A DNA stretch of 64,000 bases from Pseudorasbora parva (GCF_024679245.1 NC_090182.1:36598047-36662046); one strand, 5' to 3'. Numbered from the stretch's first letter, positions 38,003 through 51,208 are shown. Numbers and translations are program-made. Notes: generated by a model from the sequence alone, not told the origin.

Positions 38003-38656
38003 CTCTGTACTATATGTTGTGATTGTCAGTTCATCATTTACTCATCCTCAAGTTGTTTGTTCTATACCTGTAGCCTATGTATGAATTGCTTTGTTCTGCT
38101 GAACACAAGGGAAGATTTTTGGAAGAATATTGGTAACCAAGCAGATCTTGTAAGCCATTGACTACAATAATTAATAAAAAATCGGATTAATAAAACGTAC
38201 ATCAACTGTAGCAAATGTCTTTGGACCTTTTAATTCTGACATAAAACAATAACATTTAATAGTGCATAGCAGTTTTATTCCTTGAATGTGTACATTAATT
38301 CAGTAACAATGCATGACTTTCAACCTCTTATTGAAACAGTGGATGGCTTGCAACATGACTATTTTGAAAGAATTACAGTAGGAATGCTAAGGTCAAGGTA
38401 CTGGTTGTCTCTGCAACATCAAACATCATCTGTCTTGGAAATCTGAAACAATATAAAACTGCATATGCAGCTTAAAAACACAGCATAGATAAAATGTAAA
38501 TGGTCTTCAATGTATGCACTTCATTACATAAATTATCATCATAAGCTGAATGTGTGCTGGACATGAGATGCGGGTACAAACACACTGCTTTTTCCTACAA
38601 GACCATGTGGAAAATATCCAAAAACGATTATTTTTTTCATAATTCGTCTATATAGG

Positions 38657-38759
<103 letters not shown>

Positions 38760-39032
38760 TCTTTCATCATTTAAACTATTTTTGCGCTTTCTGTAGAGTT
38801 TGAATCTAAAATCCTAACATTGAATGCGCATGAATAGGCAAATTATTTATGAAGTAAACATAATCCATCAATACTTAAAATAAATGTTTATTTTCACACT
38901 TGGCCCACACAGCAGTTAATACACTATCACTACAACTGATCTCTAACTTCATAGTTTCACTAAACAGAAATTAACAGATCAAATTGTTCATACCTCTGCT
39001 TAGCCCCATGACGAACTGTGGGCAAAGGCTGA

Positions 39033-39103
39033 TGACGTAAGACCAGTTGGGCCCGCCCTCACGTGACTATGATTGGTCGATTGATAAGCCTAAATCTGAT
39101 TGG
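39033..39103 (-). promoter_or_regulatory. promoter-like motif cluster in right arm
   Basis: Mirror image of the left-arm cluster: TGACGTAA (39033), GC-box, TCACGTGA (39059), ATTGG twice (39072, 39099). On the minus strand an ATG near 39010 is followed by AAGCAGAG|GTATGA, which looks like a first exon and donor. Confidence 0.5.
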
Positions 39104-39589
39104 CTAACGACAGGTGGGAGGAGAGCGCTGCCAGGAGAGTTTCAAAATACACACACACATATCCAAGGCGATTCACACGCGAAAGACGATTTGCACAGGA
39201 CAAACTTGTAAATTTTAAACATTCAAAAGTTTTTATGCACAGTTGTAAATCTACAAATTGTGTTTTGCATTTGTGAAATGTATTTTATGAATATATGATT
39301 TTATTTTTCGCACGTGAATAGTTTTTTTGTGCATGTACATTTGATTTCATGCATGTAAAAATGTCTACACGTGTGCATTGTGTTTAATTTTTTTCGTTAT
39401 GAAGTGAATAAATGTAAATGTTTATAAACCATGTTTATAAAACTGTTCGATCCTCGGACACATTTGTCTATACAAATATAAATGTATAATAATGTGTTAT
39501 TAAAAAATAAAAAACTATCAAATAAATCCAGAACAGTATGAACAAGGGAAGAAATACATCCATTATCACTAACTCACTCGACCACCCAT

Positions 39590-39760
39590 ACACAAACACG
39601 TAGTGTTTCCATGTTTTATGGGGACTTTCCATAGGCGTAATGAATTTCATACTGTACAAACTGTATTTTCTATCCCCCTACACTGCCCCTGTCCCTAAAC
39701 CTACCCATCACAGGAAACATTCTGCATTTTTACTTTCTCAAAAATATATAACCAATAGGT
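39590..39760. repeat. fragment of the dispersed repeat at 32128-32480
   Basis: Matches the segment with 'aaacctacccatcacaggaa' and 'acattctgca', 'actttctcaaaaa'. Confidence 0.6.
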
Positions 39761-41825
39761 GCAGAATATCTCTAGTCTGTAGTAAACTGTTTCAATTTTT
39801 TTTAATCTAGAGAAAACACTTACAGTATATGAGTGGGAGTAAATTGATGGTAATCTTGGATGTGTCAGGTAAACCTGGTGCTTCAGCTGTAGTGTTGAAA
39901 AACATGCCTACATGTCAGCATTATAACTATGCTGAAAAAAAATGGTAAGTAGCACTTTTGATTGTCATGGATTTGTGATCTGTGTTCGCAATATGCTGGG
40001 AATGGAAGGGATTTATCCTCATTCTTGGATGGAAAGGCCACATGCACTATTACACAAGTGGTTTATGGGGATTTACTCTACATATGCTGCATGACAGATA
40101 ACCTCTGCTTCAGCATCACAATGTATCATTTCAAAATACACACTGTTAACCAAATTTAAGAACTGTGAATGGAGTTCCATGAGCAGATCCATTTGAATAG
40201 GAATTACCCTTCCAGAGTGTATTGCTAGGAAAACAAAGTATTGTGCTAAAGCAATACACATTACATGCTAATATGAAATTCAACTCAAACAGTGCTATTA
40301 GAGGGAGGTGCTTATTGGTTGTAGAAGCCAAGACTTTAGAGGTTAGGTTATACTGTATGTCTCTGAGGGGAGATGGCTTTTCTTTCTTAACTCTTTCACC
40401 GCCAAACACAGAATTTTCCGTTATTCGTGAGAAAACGCTTCCCAGCCAAAAAAGTTATTTTCTGTGTTTCTGTGTTTTCACTGTCAGACCCTGACTTCAT
40501 CAAGTATATTCTTTAAATTTTAAATGTCTATGGATGAGCTCTAATCTGTGGTACCATTTCAAAACTTAGAATGTCTATGATTTGAGCTATAATAAACCCC
40601 AAAAAGAGGCTGTATCTGTATCTTAGGCCTTGTGTGCTCCAGCACCCTGCATACAGGAAACACACAAAAAAATATATATATTTTGTGACACTGGGATATT
40701 GCATTTATACCACTATGGGCAGACTTGTATATTGGAGAGATTTGGGTAGGCGGAAATTGCATAAAATAGTAACATTTCTCCCTTCATTAAATCCCAAGGA
40801 CATTCAAACATTTTGTGAATAGAGACATTGAGATAAATGGTTTTCAAATTGTGAACTTGTTCTTTCAAAAATACATTTTACGAAACAGCTACATTATTTG
40901 GATGCTAAGTTTTCCCTGGGAACAATGAAGAGGAAATATAATATGTTCTGACTGTAATTCTAACTTTGTATGAAAAACAACAATTGAAGTAAAAATAGTC
41001 TGCTAGGGAATGGTAGATGGCAGATGACTGCCATTGTTTGCTGTAAAAAGTTTAGAAGTTATACAAAAGATACCTAAACACCTTCCAGCACCAAGAAAGT
41101 AAAATATTATAAAATATTTGCATAACAAAGAGAGCTCAACTGAATGCAGCATCCTCGGATTGACTATGTTCCGTAAGTGCTACTTAATTCATGGTAAAAT
41201 TATATGTAAATATACCATTAAAACTACATTTGAATTATTGTTTTATTTTATTTTAACTAGTGACTTCCCATATATTTTGTGTTTTTAACAGAGTGAAGGA
41301 TTGTCAAAGTTTGCCAAATCACTAAAACTATTAATCAATTTAATAAAAAAAAAGTTATAATAGCAGTTTGGTTAGATTAATTAGTTAAATTAATAAGGGT
41401 TTTGTAGTATTATCACAGAATAAACCCCATTTAGGGTGATCAGGGTAATACTGCATCACTCTGAAGGGGTTTATTCTAAAATAACAACCAACTGGATGTA
41501 CATTATCTTGCTTTATAGATGGCTGAAATGAAACATGAAACACAAAATATCTACTAGAGTTGAAATATTTTATTAGGTTTTTGAAATATTTTATTAGCTT
41601 TTATTATCAAAAAAGTTCAGCCTAGATGGTCATTTACCATTTATTACATATCCTTTTGCCACTTAAATAAGTTTGGAGATAAAAGATATTCCCCTGGTTT
41701 CACCGATAAGGCTTAAGCCTTGTCCCAGACTAAAGTGCATGTTTGAGCTATTTTGAACTGGAAGAAACTTGCACTCAGTGCCATTGTTTTGTCTCGAGAT
41801 GCACACCCTTAATGTTTTCACGAGC
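39761..41825. other. intergenic, no gene seen
   Basis: Mostly unique AT-rich sequence. 'ctctttcaccgccaaacaca' at 40391 is likely the edge of an unidentified dispersed repeat. A small hairpin ('agaataaacccc' at 41417 and 'ggggtttattct' at 41466) is seen. Frames at 40146, 40222, 40559 and 41663 have no family likeness. Confidence 0.45.
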
Positions 41826-42120
41826 TCGATCTCACAAAAATGCGCATAAATAGTACTAATGTGCAATCTCGTGGAATGCATATGGTACAGTTTTTCGCGT
41901 GCATATGATACGCACTTTATTCCGTATAACAAAACCCCCGCCCCACCACCCTAAACCTACCCAAGTGCGTGTCATATGCACGCCATAAAGTGCGTATCAT
42001 ATGTAGGCAAAAAACTGCGTAGCATTTGCACGCCAAAACTTATTTTGGCGTATCCATTCCACAAGTTTTCACACTCATACTATTTATATGCATGACCATG
42101 AGATCGTGCTGGTTTTTACT
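41826..42120. repeat. dispersed palindromic repeat, full copy
   Basis: Has 'cgatctcacaaaaatgcgca' at the left, 'gcatatgatacgcacttta', a C-rich centre, then 'cataaagtgcgtatcatatg' in reverse, and ends with 'catgagatcgtgctgg'. The left and right ends (GATCTCAC / GTGAGATC-like) are inverted. Other copies or parts are at 20060-20310, 10140-10210 and 50615-50755. Confidence 0.72.
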
Positions 42121-43007
42121 GGTAAGAAAAAAAAGAAGAACGTGGCAGCAACTAAAAATGCAGTATAAAAACATAATTCAGTCAGGGAATGATATGAGCT
42201 TTAAAGGTTCATAGTTGTAGGCTACATGACTATACAAATATTTGCCATATTAAATAAATATAATTCAGTGTCTTTTTCCACAGTCTAATGCTCTTTTTAC
42301 ATAATTACATTTTCTCAAATTTTCCAACCTGTTACATTTCTTAATTAGGGTAATGAAATTAACATTTGACTTCTACTCAGCCAACAGCAAGAAGGCAAAG
42401 GCTCGCAAAAAGTAGAGATGAAGCGGAGATGGCCAAAATACCATGTATTAGAAGAAATGTGTGTCATCAGTGAATCCAAGTAACTTCCAGAGGTTGCAGC
42501 AAGATGTTATCAAGTGAACGTCCTTCATCAGATTAGCCTCATTTAAACAGATTTCTACACCACTGACCTGCACTCCTGTGAAACTCCTTTGATGGCTGTC
42601 GTGGGTTTGTGCCCAGGAAGCAAGAGCATGAGAGCGAAGCACACTTTCCTTACTGCTCTGCATACAGCAGCCTTACTAGTGTGCTTTGCATTCCAGATGT
42701 TACATAGAAAAATGCACAAGGAATGTATGTACCTGCGCTGCTTCTTAATTAACTTTTTTTTTTATTGTTGTTTCCAGTCAAATATCTAAAGATTCTTAAA
42801 TCAAGAATAATTTTCTCCATAATGACACAATGTATTTAGTCTTTCCTGGGGATAAAACTAATTTTAGATTAATTAATATAAAATAGCATTTTTTTTCTCT
42901 TATTTAGCAAATAATCTGCCAATGGGATAAGAAAAATTATCTAATTTCCGTCTGCATTGTGATTTTTTTTGCAGCGTGTATGAATGAATGAAGCAGTAAA
43001 ACATTGC
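42121..43007. other. intergenic, no gene seen
   Basis: No recognisable repeat or supported coding region. Confidence 0.5.
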
Positions 43008-45093
43008 TTAAAGGGTTAGTTCACCCAAAAAAATGAAAATTCTGTCATTCTTTACTTACCCTCATGTCGTTCGACACCCATAAGACCTCTGCTCATCTTC
43101 GGAACACAAATTAAGATATTTTTGTTGAAATCCAAATGCTCCGACAGGCCTTCATTGACACCAATGTCATTTCCTCTCTCAAGATCCATAAAACGCACTA
43201 AAGACGTCGCTACAAAGCCCATCTCACTACAGTGATTCTACAATAATTTTGAGAATAGCACGAGAATAGTTTCCTTTCAGTTGGTCACATTTGACGTATG
43301 TCGGAACTGACCGGTTTAACGTTTCTGCCACTGGCTCTCTGGAGTCCAGCAGTACCCACATTTTCAATAAAAGAACATTTTCCTCTCTCTCTGGGCCCCA
43401 AGAGGGTCAGGTTGGCAGTGTGCAATGCCTCCGGGCCTTGTCACTCCTTTCCTCCCCTCCCTTTGCCAGGGGGCAGCAGTGTGGGCTCCGAGGACGCCTC
43501 CGGGCCTTCTCACCCACACTCTTCCCCAACCTGGAATACTCAGACAACACTCCGGGCCGCCTCCGGGCCTCCCGAGTCGGGCCAGAGCACTCCACCTCAC
43601 TGCCCCACCCCGGGTATGTCTGTGGTGCCGTTGGTTCCACTTGTTCTGTCTCTGGGGGCCTGGCTACGGCACCCCAAACCGTCTCGCTAGCTCATCCGCA
43701 CCATCAGACTTTGATGCCATTGCCGAGTCTCAAGGTGGCTTGGCGGAGCGGCCGGTACTGGGTCCCAGTGACTCCTTACTGCCGCCAAACCTTCACACGC
43801 TTCCTTTTGTCCGGGCCAGGGTGCCCTTAGAACAGGTGTCCAGCCATGCTGTGCTATTCACGGATACCTCTGCCATGGGCGGGGGGGGCACGTACAACGG
43901 GCATGCAGTTGCAGGTCTGTGGACGGGGCCTCAATTGCATTGGCATATCAATTGCCTCGAGTTACTGGCAGTACACTTGGCATTGCGCCGCCTCAAGGGG
44001 CCGCTAGGTGGCAAGCATGTACTGGTCCGTACGGACAGCACCACGGCCGTTGCGTACATCAACCATCAGGGTTGTCTACGCTCCCGTCGTATGCTCCAAC
44101 TCGCCCGCCACCTCCTCCTGTGGAGTCAGAAGCAGTTGCAATTCACATCCCAGGTGGACAGCTGACGAGCTCTCTCGGCAGGTGACACCTCCAGTGGAGT
44201 GGCGACTCCACCCCCAGGATGTCCAGCTGATATGGGACCTTTTCGGAGCCGCACAGGTAGATCTGTTTGCCTTTCCGGACTCGACCCATTGCCAGTGGTA
44301 CTGTTCCCTGACCGGGGGTACCCTCGGCACAGATGCACTGGCGCACAGCTGGCCCCGGGACCTACGCAAATATGCGTTTCCCCCAGTGAGCCTTCTTGCA
44401 CAGACACTGTGCAAGGTTAGAGAGGACGAGGAGCAGGTCTTGTTAGTTGAGCCCTACTGGCCCAACCAGACCTGAATTAACTCTCCTCGCGCCACCCCCA
44501 CCTTGGCCGATTCCCCTGAGGAAAGACCTTCTTTCTTAGGGACGGGGCACTCTATGGCACCCGCGTCCAAACCTCTGGATTCTCCATATCTGGTAGACAC
44601 CATCGCTTCAGCTAGAGCCCCCTCTACGAGGCGCCTCTACGCTCTGAAGTGGAACCTGTTTGTTGAGTGGTTCTCTTCCCGCCGGGAAGACCCCCGAAGG
44701 TGTTCGATTGGTGTCATGCTTTCCTTCTTGCAAGCTGGGTTGGAGCGAAGGCTGTCTCCCTCCACCCTTAAAGTGTACATCTCAGCAATAGCAGCCTATC
44801 ATGACGCAGTTGAAGATAAGTACGTGGGAAAGCACGACCTAATTATCAGGTTCTTCAGATGTGCGAGGAGACTAAGTCCTCCTCGTCCAAACTCGGTACC
44901 CTCTTGGGACTTGGTTTTGGTGCTCAGAGCACTTCAGAGCCCTCCCTTTGAGCCTTTGCAGTCTGTAGAGCTAAAAATTCTGTCAATGAAGATGGTGCTC
45001 CTGACGGCATTGGCGTGGCGGTGCACTCAAAAACTACATTAGGGTAAGTAATTATTGACAGAATTTTCATTTTGGGGTGAACTAACCCTTTAA
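43008..45093. mobile_element. MITE split by a DIRS retrotransposon remnant
   Basis: Left end TTAAAGGGTTAGTTCACCC (43008-) and right end GGGTGAACTAACCCTTTAA (to 45093), with TTAA at both borders. The inner pieces, 'gaaaattctgtcattctt' and its reverse 'attgacagaattttcat', match well. About 0.26 kb of left MITE (to about 43275) and 0.06 kb of right MITE (from about 45036) remain. Between them is GC-rich DIRS-derived sequence. Either the retroelement inserted into the MITE, with later deletion, or the MITE captured it. Confidence 0.85.
43291..45020 (+). pseudogene. DIRS-type retrotransposon remnant 1 (RNase H and tyrosine recombinase pieces)
   Basis: GC-rich against AT-rich neighbours. Seen in order on the plus strand: a linker-like piece with a stop (about 43290-43700; 'LIRTIRL' follows an in-frame TAG at 43689), an RNase H domain (43843-44165) with 'FTDTSAMGGG', 'HINCLELLAV' and 'VLVRTDSTTAVAYINHQG' giving the Asp-Glu-Asp triad, a post-RNase H region in another frame (about 44155-44475, ends 'LLVEPYWPNQT'), and the N-terminal part of a tyrosine recombinase (44503-45020, 'APSTRRLYALKWNLFVEW', 'LSPSTLKVYISAIAAYH'). 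The reverse transcriptase core is missing and the recombinase stops before its catalytic residues. Related to but clearly diverged from the element at 57947-62741. Confidence 0.88.
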
Positions 45094-46033
45094 TCTTTAA
45101 GTTGGGGTATAGGTTCACAGAGTAACTCTTGACTTACCCTGCTTTTTCAGGTCTGACATACCTCTCATTCTACCAACGGAAGTTTCCCTCATTTCAGGGA
45201 TAACATATTCACAGTTTTCACTTAACCTCCTTTCTGAAATAAATTAATTTTGACTAATTAACAAAGTAGAAGTAAATGACAAAATAGAACAGAAAACTGT
45301 TTAAAACAGAACAAAACATGTGACAAGCTGATTCTAACACCTATATTTAAAACATATTGGGCCCTATCATACACCCCAACGTACTCATGCCCATCTGTTT
45401 GCCCATGGGCGTGCTGAGGTCTGTTTCCTGTACAACAACGTAACTCACTGCTTAACTATCAAAATGAAGAAATCAGATTGCTAAGTGCGACTGTTTCCCG
45501 AAACCGTATTGTTGCAAATGTGTCATTCAACCACATTGGTTAATAATGTGACACAGGTGGTGGAGTAATATCTGCTTTTAATGAATAATTTTGAGATCAA
45601 ATTTATGCTAGATTTTTTTTGCTATAAATTATGAACATGGCATTTAAGGACTAATTCCTATTTTTCTCAGTTATTTTTCTTTATTTTCAGATTCAATCAT
45701 TGGCTCATTCTTACGTACTAGCACACGTCTGCACATGCGCGCTCTTAAAAAATTGTTTTAAGTCCCTTGACAAACTAAAAGACATACCATGTACAATACA
45801 ATACATACAATGCATATAATGAAATGTGTATGTATTTGAAATAAAAGATATAGATTGTACTAAATGTCAACTTGCTTATTTTGCTCAAGATGAATATTAC
45901 GTCCTCATGTCACGCAAACAAGAAACTATGCTTCTATAGGTCGAGATCCGTCATTGCAACCACACAAGTTTGCGATGCCATTTGCGAATGTTCATTGGAA
46001 TGATGGTTTCGAGAAACACTGACTCATTGAACT
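45094..46033. other. intergenic; probable old DNA element edge
   Basis: 'gggccctatcatacacccca' at 45360 resembles the end of a common fish DNA element, and related sequence seems to resume at about 47215-47640, after the element at 46034-47207. No supported frame. Confidence 0.4.
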
Positions 46034-47207
46034 ACACTCTTAGAAAAAAGGGTTCACTGGGGTTCTATATAGAACCGGGGTTCTATCTTCAATAAACCTG
46101 TCTCCGACGCAATAACTCTGATCTTTCAAGTATTCATACTCTTGTGCAATCGACGCGCCATCCTAAATAAACCTGTCTCTTGCGTGATACCCAGAAATTT
46201 CGAATATTCAGATCTTATATGATTTCTGACCTGTAAGGTTACCAGACTAATAATCATACACCTATTGATAATAGGCCAGAGGAGAACTGGCACCCCGACT
46301 GAGTCTGGTTTCTCCTAAGGTTTATTTTCTCCACCATGCCCTTATGGAGTTTTGGTTCCTTGCCACTGTCGCCTTTCTTTCTTTCTGTCGGCTTGCTCAG
46401 TTGGGGATGCTAAAATTATGATCCAAGTTCATCCAACTAAATATACAAATAAAATGAATTAATTAGGTCTTATTTAATTCTATAAACTAATACTGATCTG
46501 CAAACAATGACGCTAAATGATAAATTAAAATAAGCTGATAACATCACTCTTCTCCAGAACGACTGTACAGCCAAATCAAATTTTGTTGCAATATTGTCCT
46601 GTTTAACACTGTGAAGCTGCTTTGAAACAATTGTCATTGTAAAAGTTGACTGATTGATTGATTGAACCATAGGGTTCTTTACTCAACTCCAAAGAACCTT
46701 TTATGCTAAAAAGGTTCTATAATGACGAGAAAGAACCCTTTAGTCACAAAGGTTCTTTAGGTTATTATTCATTCATATATTACATTACTCTGCAACATTT
46801 TATAGTTGTAATTCAATTATTGTTTATTCAACTGTTGTAGTAACTTAATATCACATTTTAATCATGCTGATTTTTGGAGGAGAAAAACTAAAATGGCACT
46901 CTTCGTGTGATATTGATTAACTAAATAAAATGAGTATTTTCCAAAACATTTTCTAACCCCCATATCTTGAATTTTGTGATCATTCACATGCATTCATTAA
47001 TGCATTTGAATACACTGAATACTGCAGTGAAATGTGTGTCAATAATATTAAACATTTAATCTGGAAAGGAAAAAACAAATGATTATGAATGAACCCCTAA
47101 AAGGTTCCATATATAACCTTTTTCCTGGTTACAAAGAACCCTAAAGGTTTCTTTTGATTGAACCCTTAAAAAGGGTTCTATATAGAACCTTTTCTTCTAA
47201 GAGTGTA
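46034..47207. mobile_element. DNA element with ACACTCTTAGAA ends
   Basis: Left ACACTCTTAGAAAAAAGGGT and right TTTTCTTCTAAGAGTGTA are inverted ends, followed inward on both sides by 'ggttctatatagaacc'-type palindromes. The interior is composite, including 'tttggttccttgccactgtc' and 'aagctgctttgaaacaat' blocks that I take as another fish repeat inserted within. No transposase. Confidence 0.75.
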
Positions 47208-47725
47208 TGCTGATAATGACAGAACTTGGGACCACAGTTGGCTAACGTTGCTTTTGGGAAACGCACCCTTGTCTAAAAGCAAGGTGTGTTCAGGCGAATT
47301 GTTAGCATGTTGCTATTTTGAGGAACTGAAAATGACTGCACCATTGACCAACAAAAAACTGGTCTAAATAGCGCAGTATTTTTTTGTGTTATTTAAAGGG
47401 CACGTTAGTAATATGTGCCTATAGGCGGGTATACAACGTGTGTGCTTATTATTTACAACGTGTGTGCTTGTTACACACAGGTTTAAATAAAAAAAAATAA
47501 TGATTCCTCACTAGAGAAGTGTTCAGTTTTTTTTTTTTTTTTTTTTGTTGCAAATTCTGGCTTTTAAAGGGAATGGGGGATGAGACTCTGATTGGTTTAT
47601 TGGACGTTATGCCCAAAACACACCCATGACTCATTTAGAGATTATATGTACAATCCTTTTTGGATCATAAGCCTGGCACACCAACCATTTTTTCCATAAT
47701 TGAACTAGCAATAGTGCTCAGATCA
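47208..47725. other. intergenic, no gene seen
   Basis: Probably the right part of the element begun at 45360. Contains a T-run at 47527-47546. No supported frame. Confidence 0.4.
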
Positions 47726-48556
47726 TTAAGGGGGGGGGGGGGGGGGGGGGTCATGCATACTTAGCTTTTTACACAAGACTTGGATTCCCATCCTAAACAT
47801 AGACAAAGTTTTAAAAACTAATGTTGGACGTTTGATGGAGTATTTCTGTTTTAAAAATACTCCTTTCGGTTTCTCACAAGTTTCTGAGAGTTTTTTTCGA
47901 GTATGGGTCGGCTTGACGTTACTAGAGAGGAAGGTCCTTGTATGGGCCGGACGGGCTCTTCTCCCGGTAGGGTGCGCGCACGTGTGACCAGAGCGAGAGA
48001 GGAAATGCACGCCCATAAACACTCCGCGCTGCACTTTATTGCTATGGGTGACATCAAGCAACTTCAACGCTTCAGCACAGCATTCCGGGAAGGCATCGCT
48101 GCATTTGAACCGTTTTGAACGCAGAAATGACGGGAAGCTTCACAACATCGCTTCAGTCGCATCGCAAAGTGGATTTCCACGGTCAGTGCTGTCACAGGAC
48201 TTCACCAAATCATACCAAAGAAGTGTGTTTTTGATGGAGCGGTCCCAGCGATAAAGGTTCGGTCCTGCTTTGGAAGCAGCCGGTGAGTAAAACTGCTTCA
48301 AATGTCTGTGCTGTTGGCTATCGTCGCGTGAGTAAACATCAGTAAACGACACGATCGCGTGCTTCGTCATTCAAATGCGCTAACGGACTCCATTGTTGTT
48401 CTATGTATAACGTTACACTAGTCTGACGTGCAAAACCGTTTTCCTTGCTACTGCTAAGGTTTAGTCGCATACAATAGTCCATAAACCGAATCATGTCCTC
48501 ATAAACTGCGAGTAAAGACACACAAATGTTGACTAAATACAGTACATACAACAGAG

Positions 48557-48598
<42 letters not shown>

Positions 48599-49015
48599 TA
48601 TTTTATTTGTAAAGCCCTTTTCATAGTTAAAAACAATCCCAAAGTGCTGCTACTGTGCTAGTGTTACGAAGATGGACGTTCTGCTGTTGCTGTTTCTCCT
48701 ATTCAATTTATTTCAGCCTCCGAATGATTCTGGATCATATATCTATTAGCTGAGATCAATAGCCATGGGTTTCTCCACGCTTGAGGACGTCACCGCTTTG
48801 TGCGCTCGTCATTCTTTAGCTACGCTCACACTATACGCCTCCAGGTGCTCATTTTTTTCCGGAAAGACTCGGTACAGCCCATATTTCTTTTATAAATATA
48901 ATAAAACTAAAGACTTTTCGGAGATATGAAGGATGCAATACTACTCTATAGGTACTCAAGATTGACATGAGATTGACTGAAAATGAGTGCCCCCCCCCCC
49001 CCCCCCCCCAAAAAA
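47726..49015. mobile_element. DNA element with poly-G / poly-C ends
   Basis: Begins TTAA then about 20 G (47731-47750) and ends in about 19 C (48990-49009). A second, partial copy of its right end lies at 53266-53502 and ends CCCCCCCTTTAA, suggesting true ends of the form TTAAAGGGGGG. The interior has GC-rich sequence (47900-48300) and an (AAT)n run at 48561-48598. Frames at 47726-48067 and 47851-48254 on both strands are not supported as genes. Confidence 0.65.
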
Positions 49016-50573
49016 AAATATGGCCCTTTATGTCATGATACAATCAAAAGCTTAGTAATGCAAAGCACTGAAACAGAATCACCTCTTTAGCTTTGGAAAT
49101 ATGCTTTGCATTCAAGAACATGGTTAATGTTTTTTTACAGTATGTGTGAAATAGTGAAATATGTATAGAAGTGTAATATCAGTATGGAATATTCCAGAAT
49201 TAGAAAAACTGTTCAGTCATGACGTAAATTTGTAATCTTAACTGGAAGACTAATTTACCTTTGGACCCCTTAGAGTTACATCTATATTCATACATTTGTA
49301 TTGTAGCGTGAGGGAGGGTCATCAAGCCTTTTTATTCTTTGGTTAATATGCTGAACTGTGTGCAGTCCAATGAGACAGGAGGCAGGAGATTAACATTTGA
49401 CCACCACAAGGGGAAAAAAAGACAATTAACAAAGTGATGCTGAAGGGACTTGGCGTCTCATAGTGCCAGGAACCCATCCATTACGTCAGTTTAGGGCTTC
49501 AATTGACTATGTGATCTAATTAAATATAAAAACGAGTCTCTCTAGCTTTAAAGTGCCATCAGAATTTCTTCATTTTAATTGAATATCTCTTCCCTGAGGA
49601 GCTCTTGTGTGAACTCGATTCAGTCCAATACATTGACAAGCCGAGTCTCCAGTTTCTCTAGGTGCTTTGGCAGAGATTCAGACCTATTCCTTCTGTTTAC
49701 GAAGCAAAAAATAAATACAAATCTTAGACTATTGTTGGTGCCGAGCTGAATTAGTTTGATGTCAGAGTTTGATGTGTTTGGTTGGTATGAAAACAGAACC
49801 AAAGGTCGTCTCGAGAATAGTTTGTGTGAACGCAATTGGTATAAAAGCATCTTAGGGCACTAACACACCTTATATGCTTTTGACGGTGTGAAAATGGCCA
49901 TGTCAGTTTGAAATCAAGTGGGAATATAGTAAATGGAGCTGTCTTTGGAGAGCACCTCACATTCTTGCAATGCATCTGTGAAAGACAAACGCAAGTGCCA
50001 TTTGTTAGTCAACAACTGCATTTAATAGAGGAGACTGAGGATCCATCCTATGCAAAATGTATACAATTTTTCAAAGTGAGATGAATGTTTCATCAGTCAT
50101 TATTATATATTTGGGTCTTTAGCGATCCGGATATATATCTAACAGATGGATCTCTATAATATAAAACTCTCCTGATATTAAAGTAATATAAATTACCTTT
50201 TAGAGCTTGGAAGGGATTAGGTAGATGTTTTATACCATCATCACTGTTCTCGACAGAGTTCATTTCCCAGTACATACATTACTACATTCAATATCTTGCT
50301 CTTGATCTCAAACCTATCATTTTCAACATCTTCAAAATCAATATTTTGATAGCTGACAGGCTCTTAACCATATCAACCATCAAGTGACAGTAACATTAAA
50401 TAGCATTCAGTTCCTGCTCCGCAGAGCCATTTCAAGTTTTGCTGATGATTCATGTTGTTTGTGATGAATTGATTGAGAACTACTCAGATGATTGATGTAA
50501 AAAAAAAAAAAAAAAAAATTGCGAATAAGCAACCCGATCACGTATGTCAATCATAAAAAAAAACAATCATAAA
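49016..50573. other. intergenic; possible conserved non-coding stretch at 49300-49600
   Basis: The block 49300-49600 is repeat-free and complex, with 'gtgatctaattaaatata' and 'ttggttaatatgctgaactg'; it could be a conserved element. The rest is AT-rich with a poly-A run at 50498-50518. Confidence 0.35.
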
Positions 50574-50807
50574 ACGTATGTGTATACCCCGGAATGTTAT
50601 TCACTACCCTTATTCCAGCCGGATCTCACCAAAATGCGTATAAATAGTATGAGTGTGCAAAGTCGTGGAATGTATATGCCCAAACTTATTTTGGCGTGCA
50701 TATGCTACGCTGTTTTTCGTGTGCATATGATACGCACTTTATACGTGATACGTGACATCCGGCTGGAATAAGGGTAGTGAATAACATTCTGGGGTATACA
50801 CATAAGT
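50574..50807. repeat. near-perfect 51-bp inverted repeat
   Basis: The arms 50574-50624 and 50757-50807 are reverse complements at 49 of 51 positions ('ggctggaataagggtagtga' in the right arm). The 132-bp loop carries part of the dispersed palindromic repeat ('gcatatgatacgcactttat'). Can form a strong hairpin or cruciform. Confidence 0.92.
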
Positions 50808-50975
50808 TTTAAACCTTTAAATGCCAATATATGATAAAATGCACTACTGTTCAAATCTAAGGGCATACATTTGTTTTTCTTTTAAGGAAAAGATCAGGAT
50901 AAGGATAAGGTTGAGATCTTCACAACAAAGCTGCATTTATTTGATTAAAAATACATTTAAAAATCAATATTGTGA

Positions 50976-51208
50976 ACACCGTAAAAAAAAAAAATGTTTT
51001 TTGTTGGTTTAACTTAAAAAAGTAAGTAACCTGGTTTCCTTTGAGTTGTTACAATGAAGGAAATTTGTTTAATAAATAGAAACTCAAAATATTATTGTAT
51101 CTGAACCACATAATTAAAAAAAAAAATCATGAAAATGTTAATTGTATTAACTCAAAATTTTAAGGTACCCAGTTAACTTTTTTCCCTAAAAACAATGTTT
51201 TACAGTGA
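50976..51208. mobile_element. MITE with CACTGTAAAAA ends, copy 2 (reverse)
   Basis: Left ACACCGTAAAAAAAAAAA and right TGTTTTACAGTG; interior matches 35135-35462 in the opposite orientation ('cattgtaacaactcaaagg' region, 'tattaactcaaaatttt'). Confidence 0.72.

Noticed and set aside
43407..43640. Overlapping long frames on both strands at 43.3-44.4 kb as separate genes
   Set aside because: High GC makes stops rare; the plus-strand RNase H and recombinase pieces explain the region, and the minus-strand frames are shadows.
47726..48254. Frames on both strands around 47.7-48.3 kb
   Set aside because: They lie in a GC-richer part of a DNA element and match no known protein.
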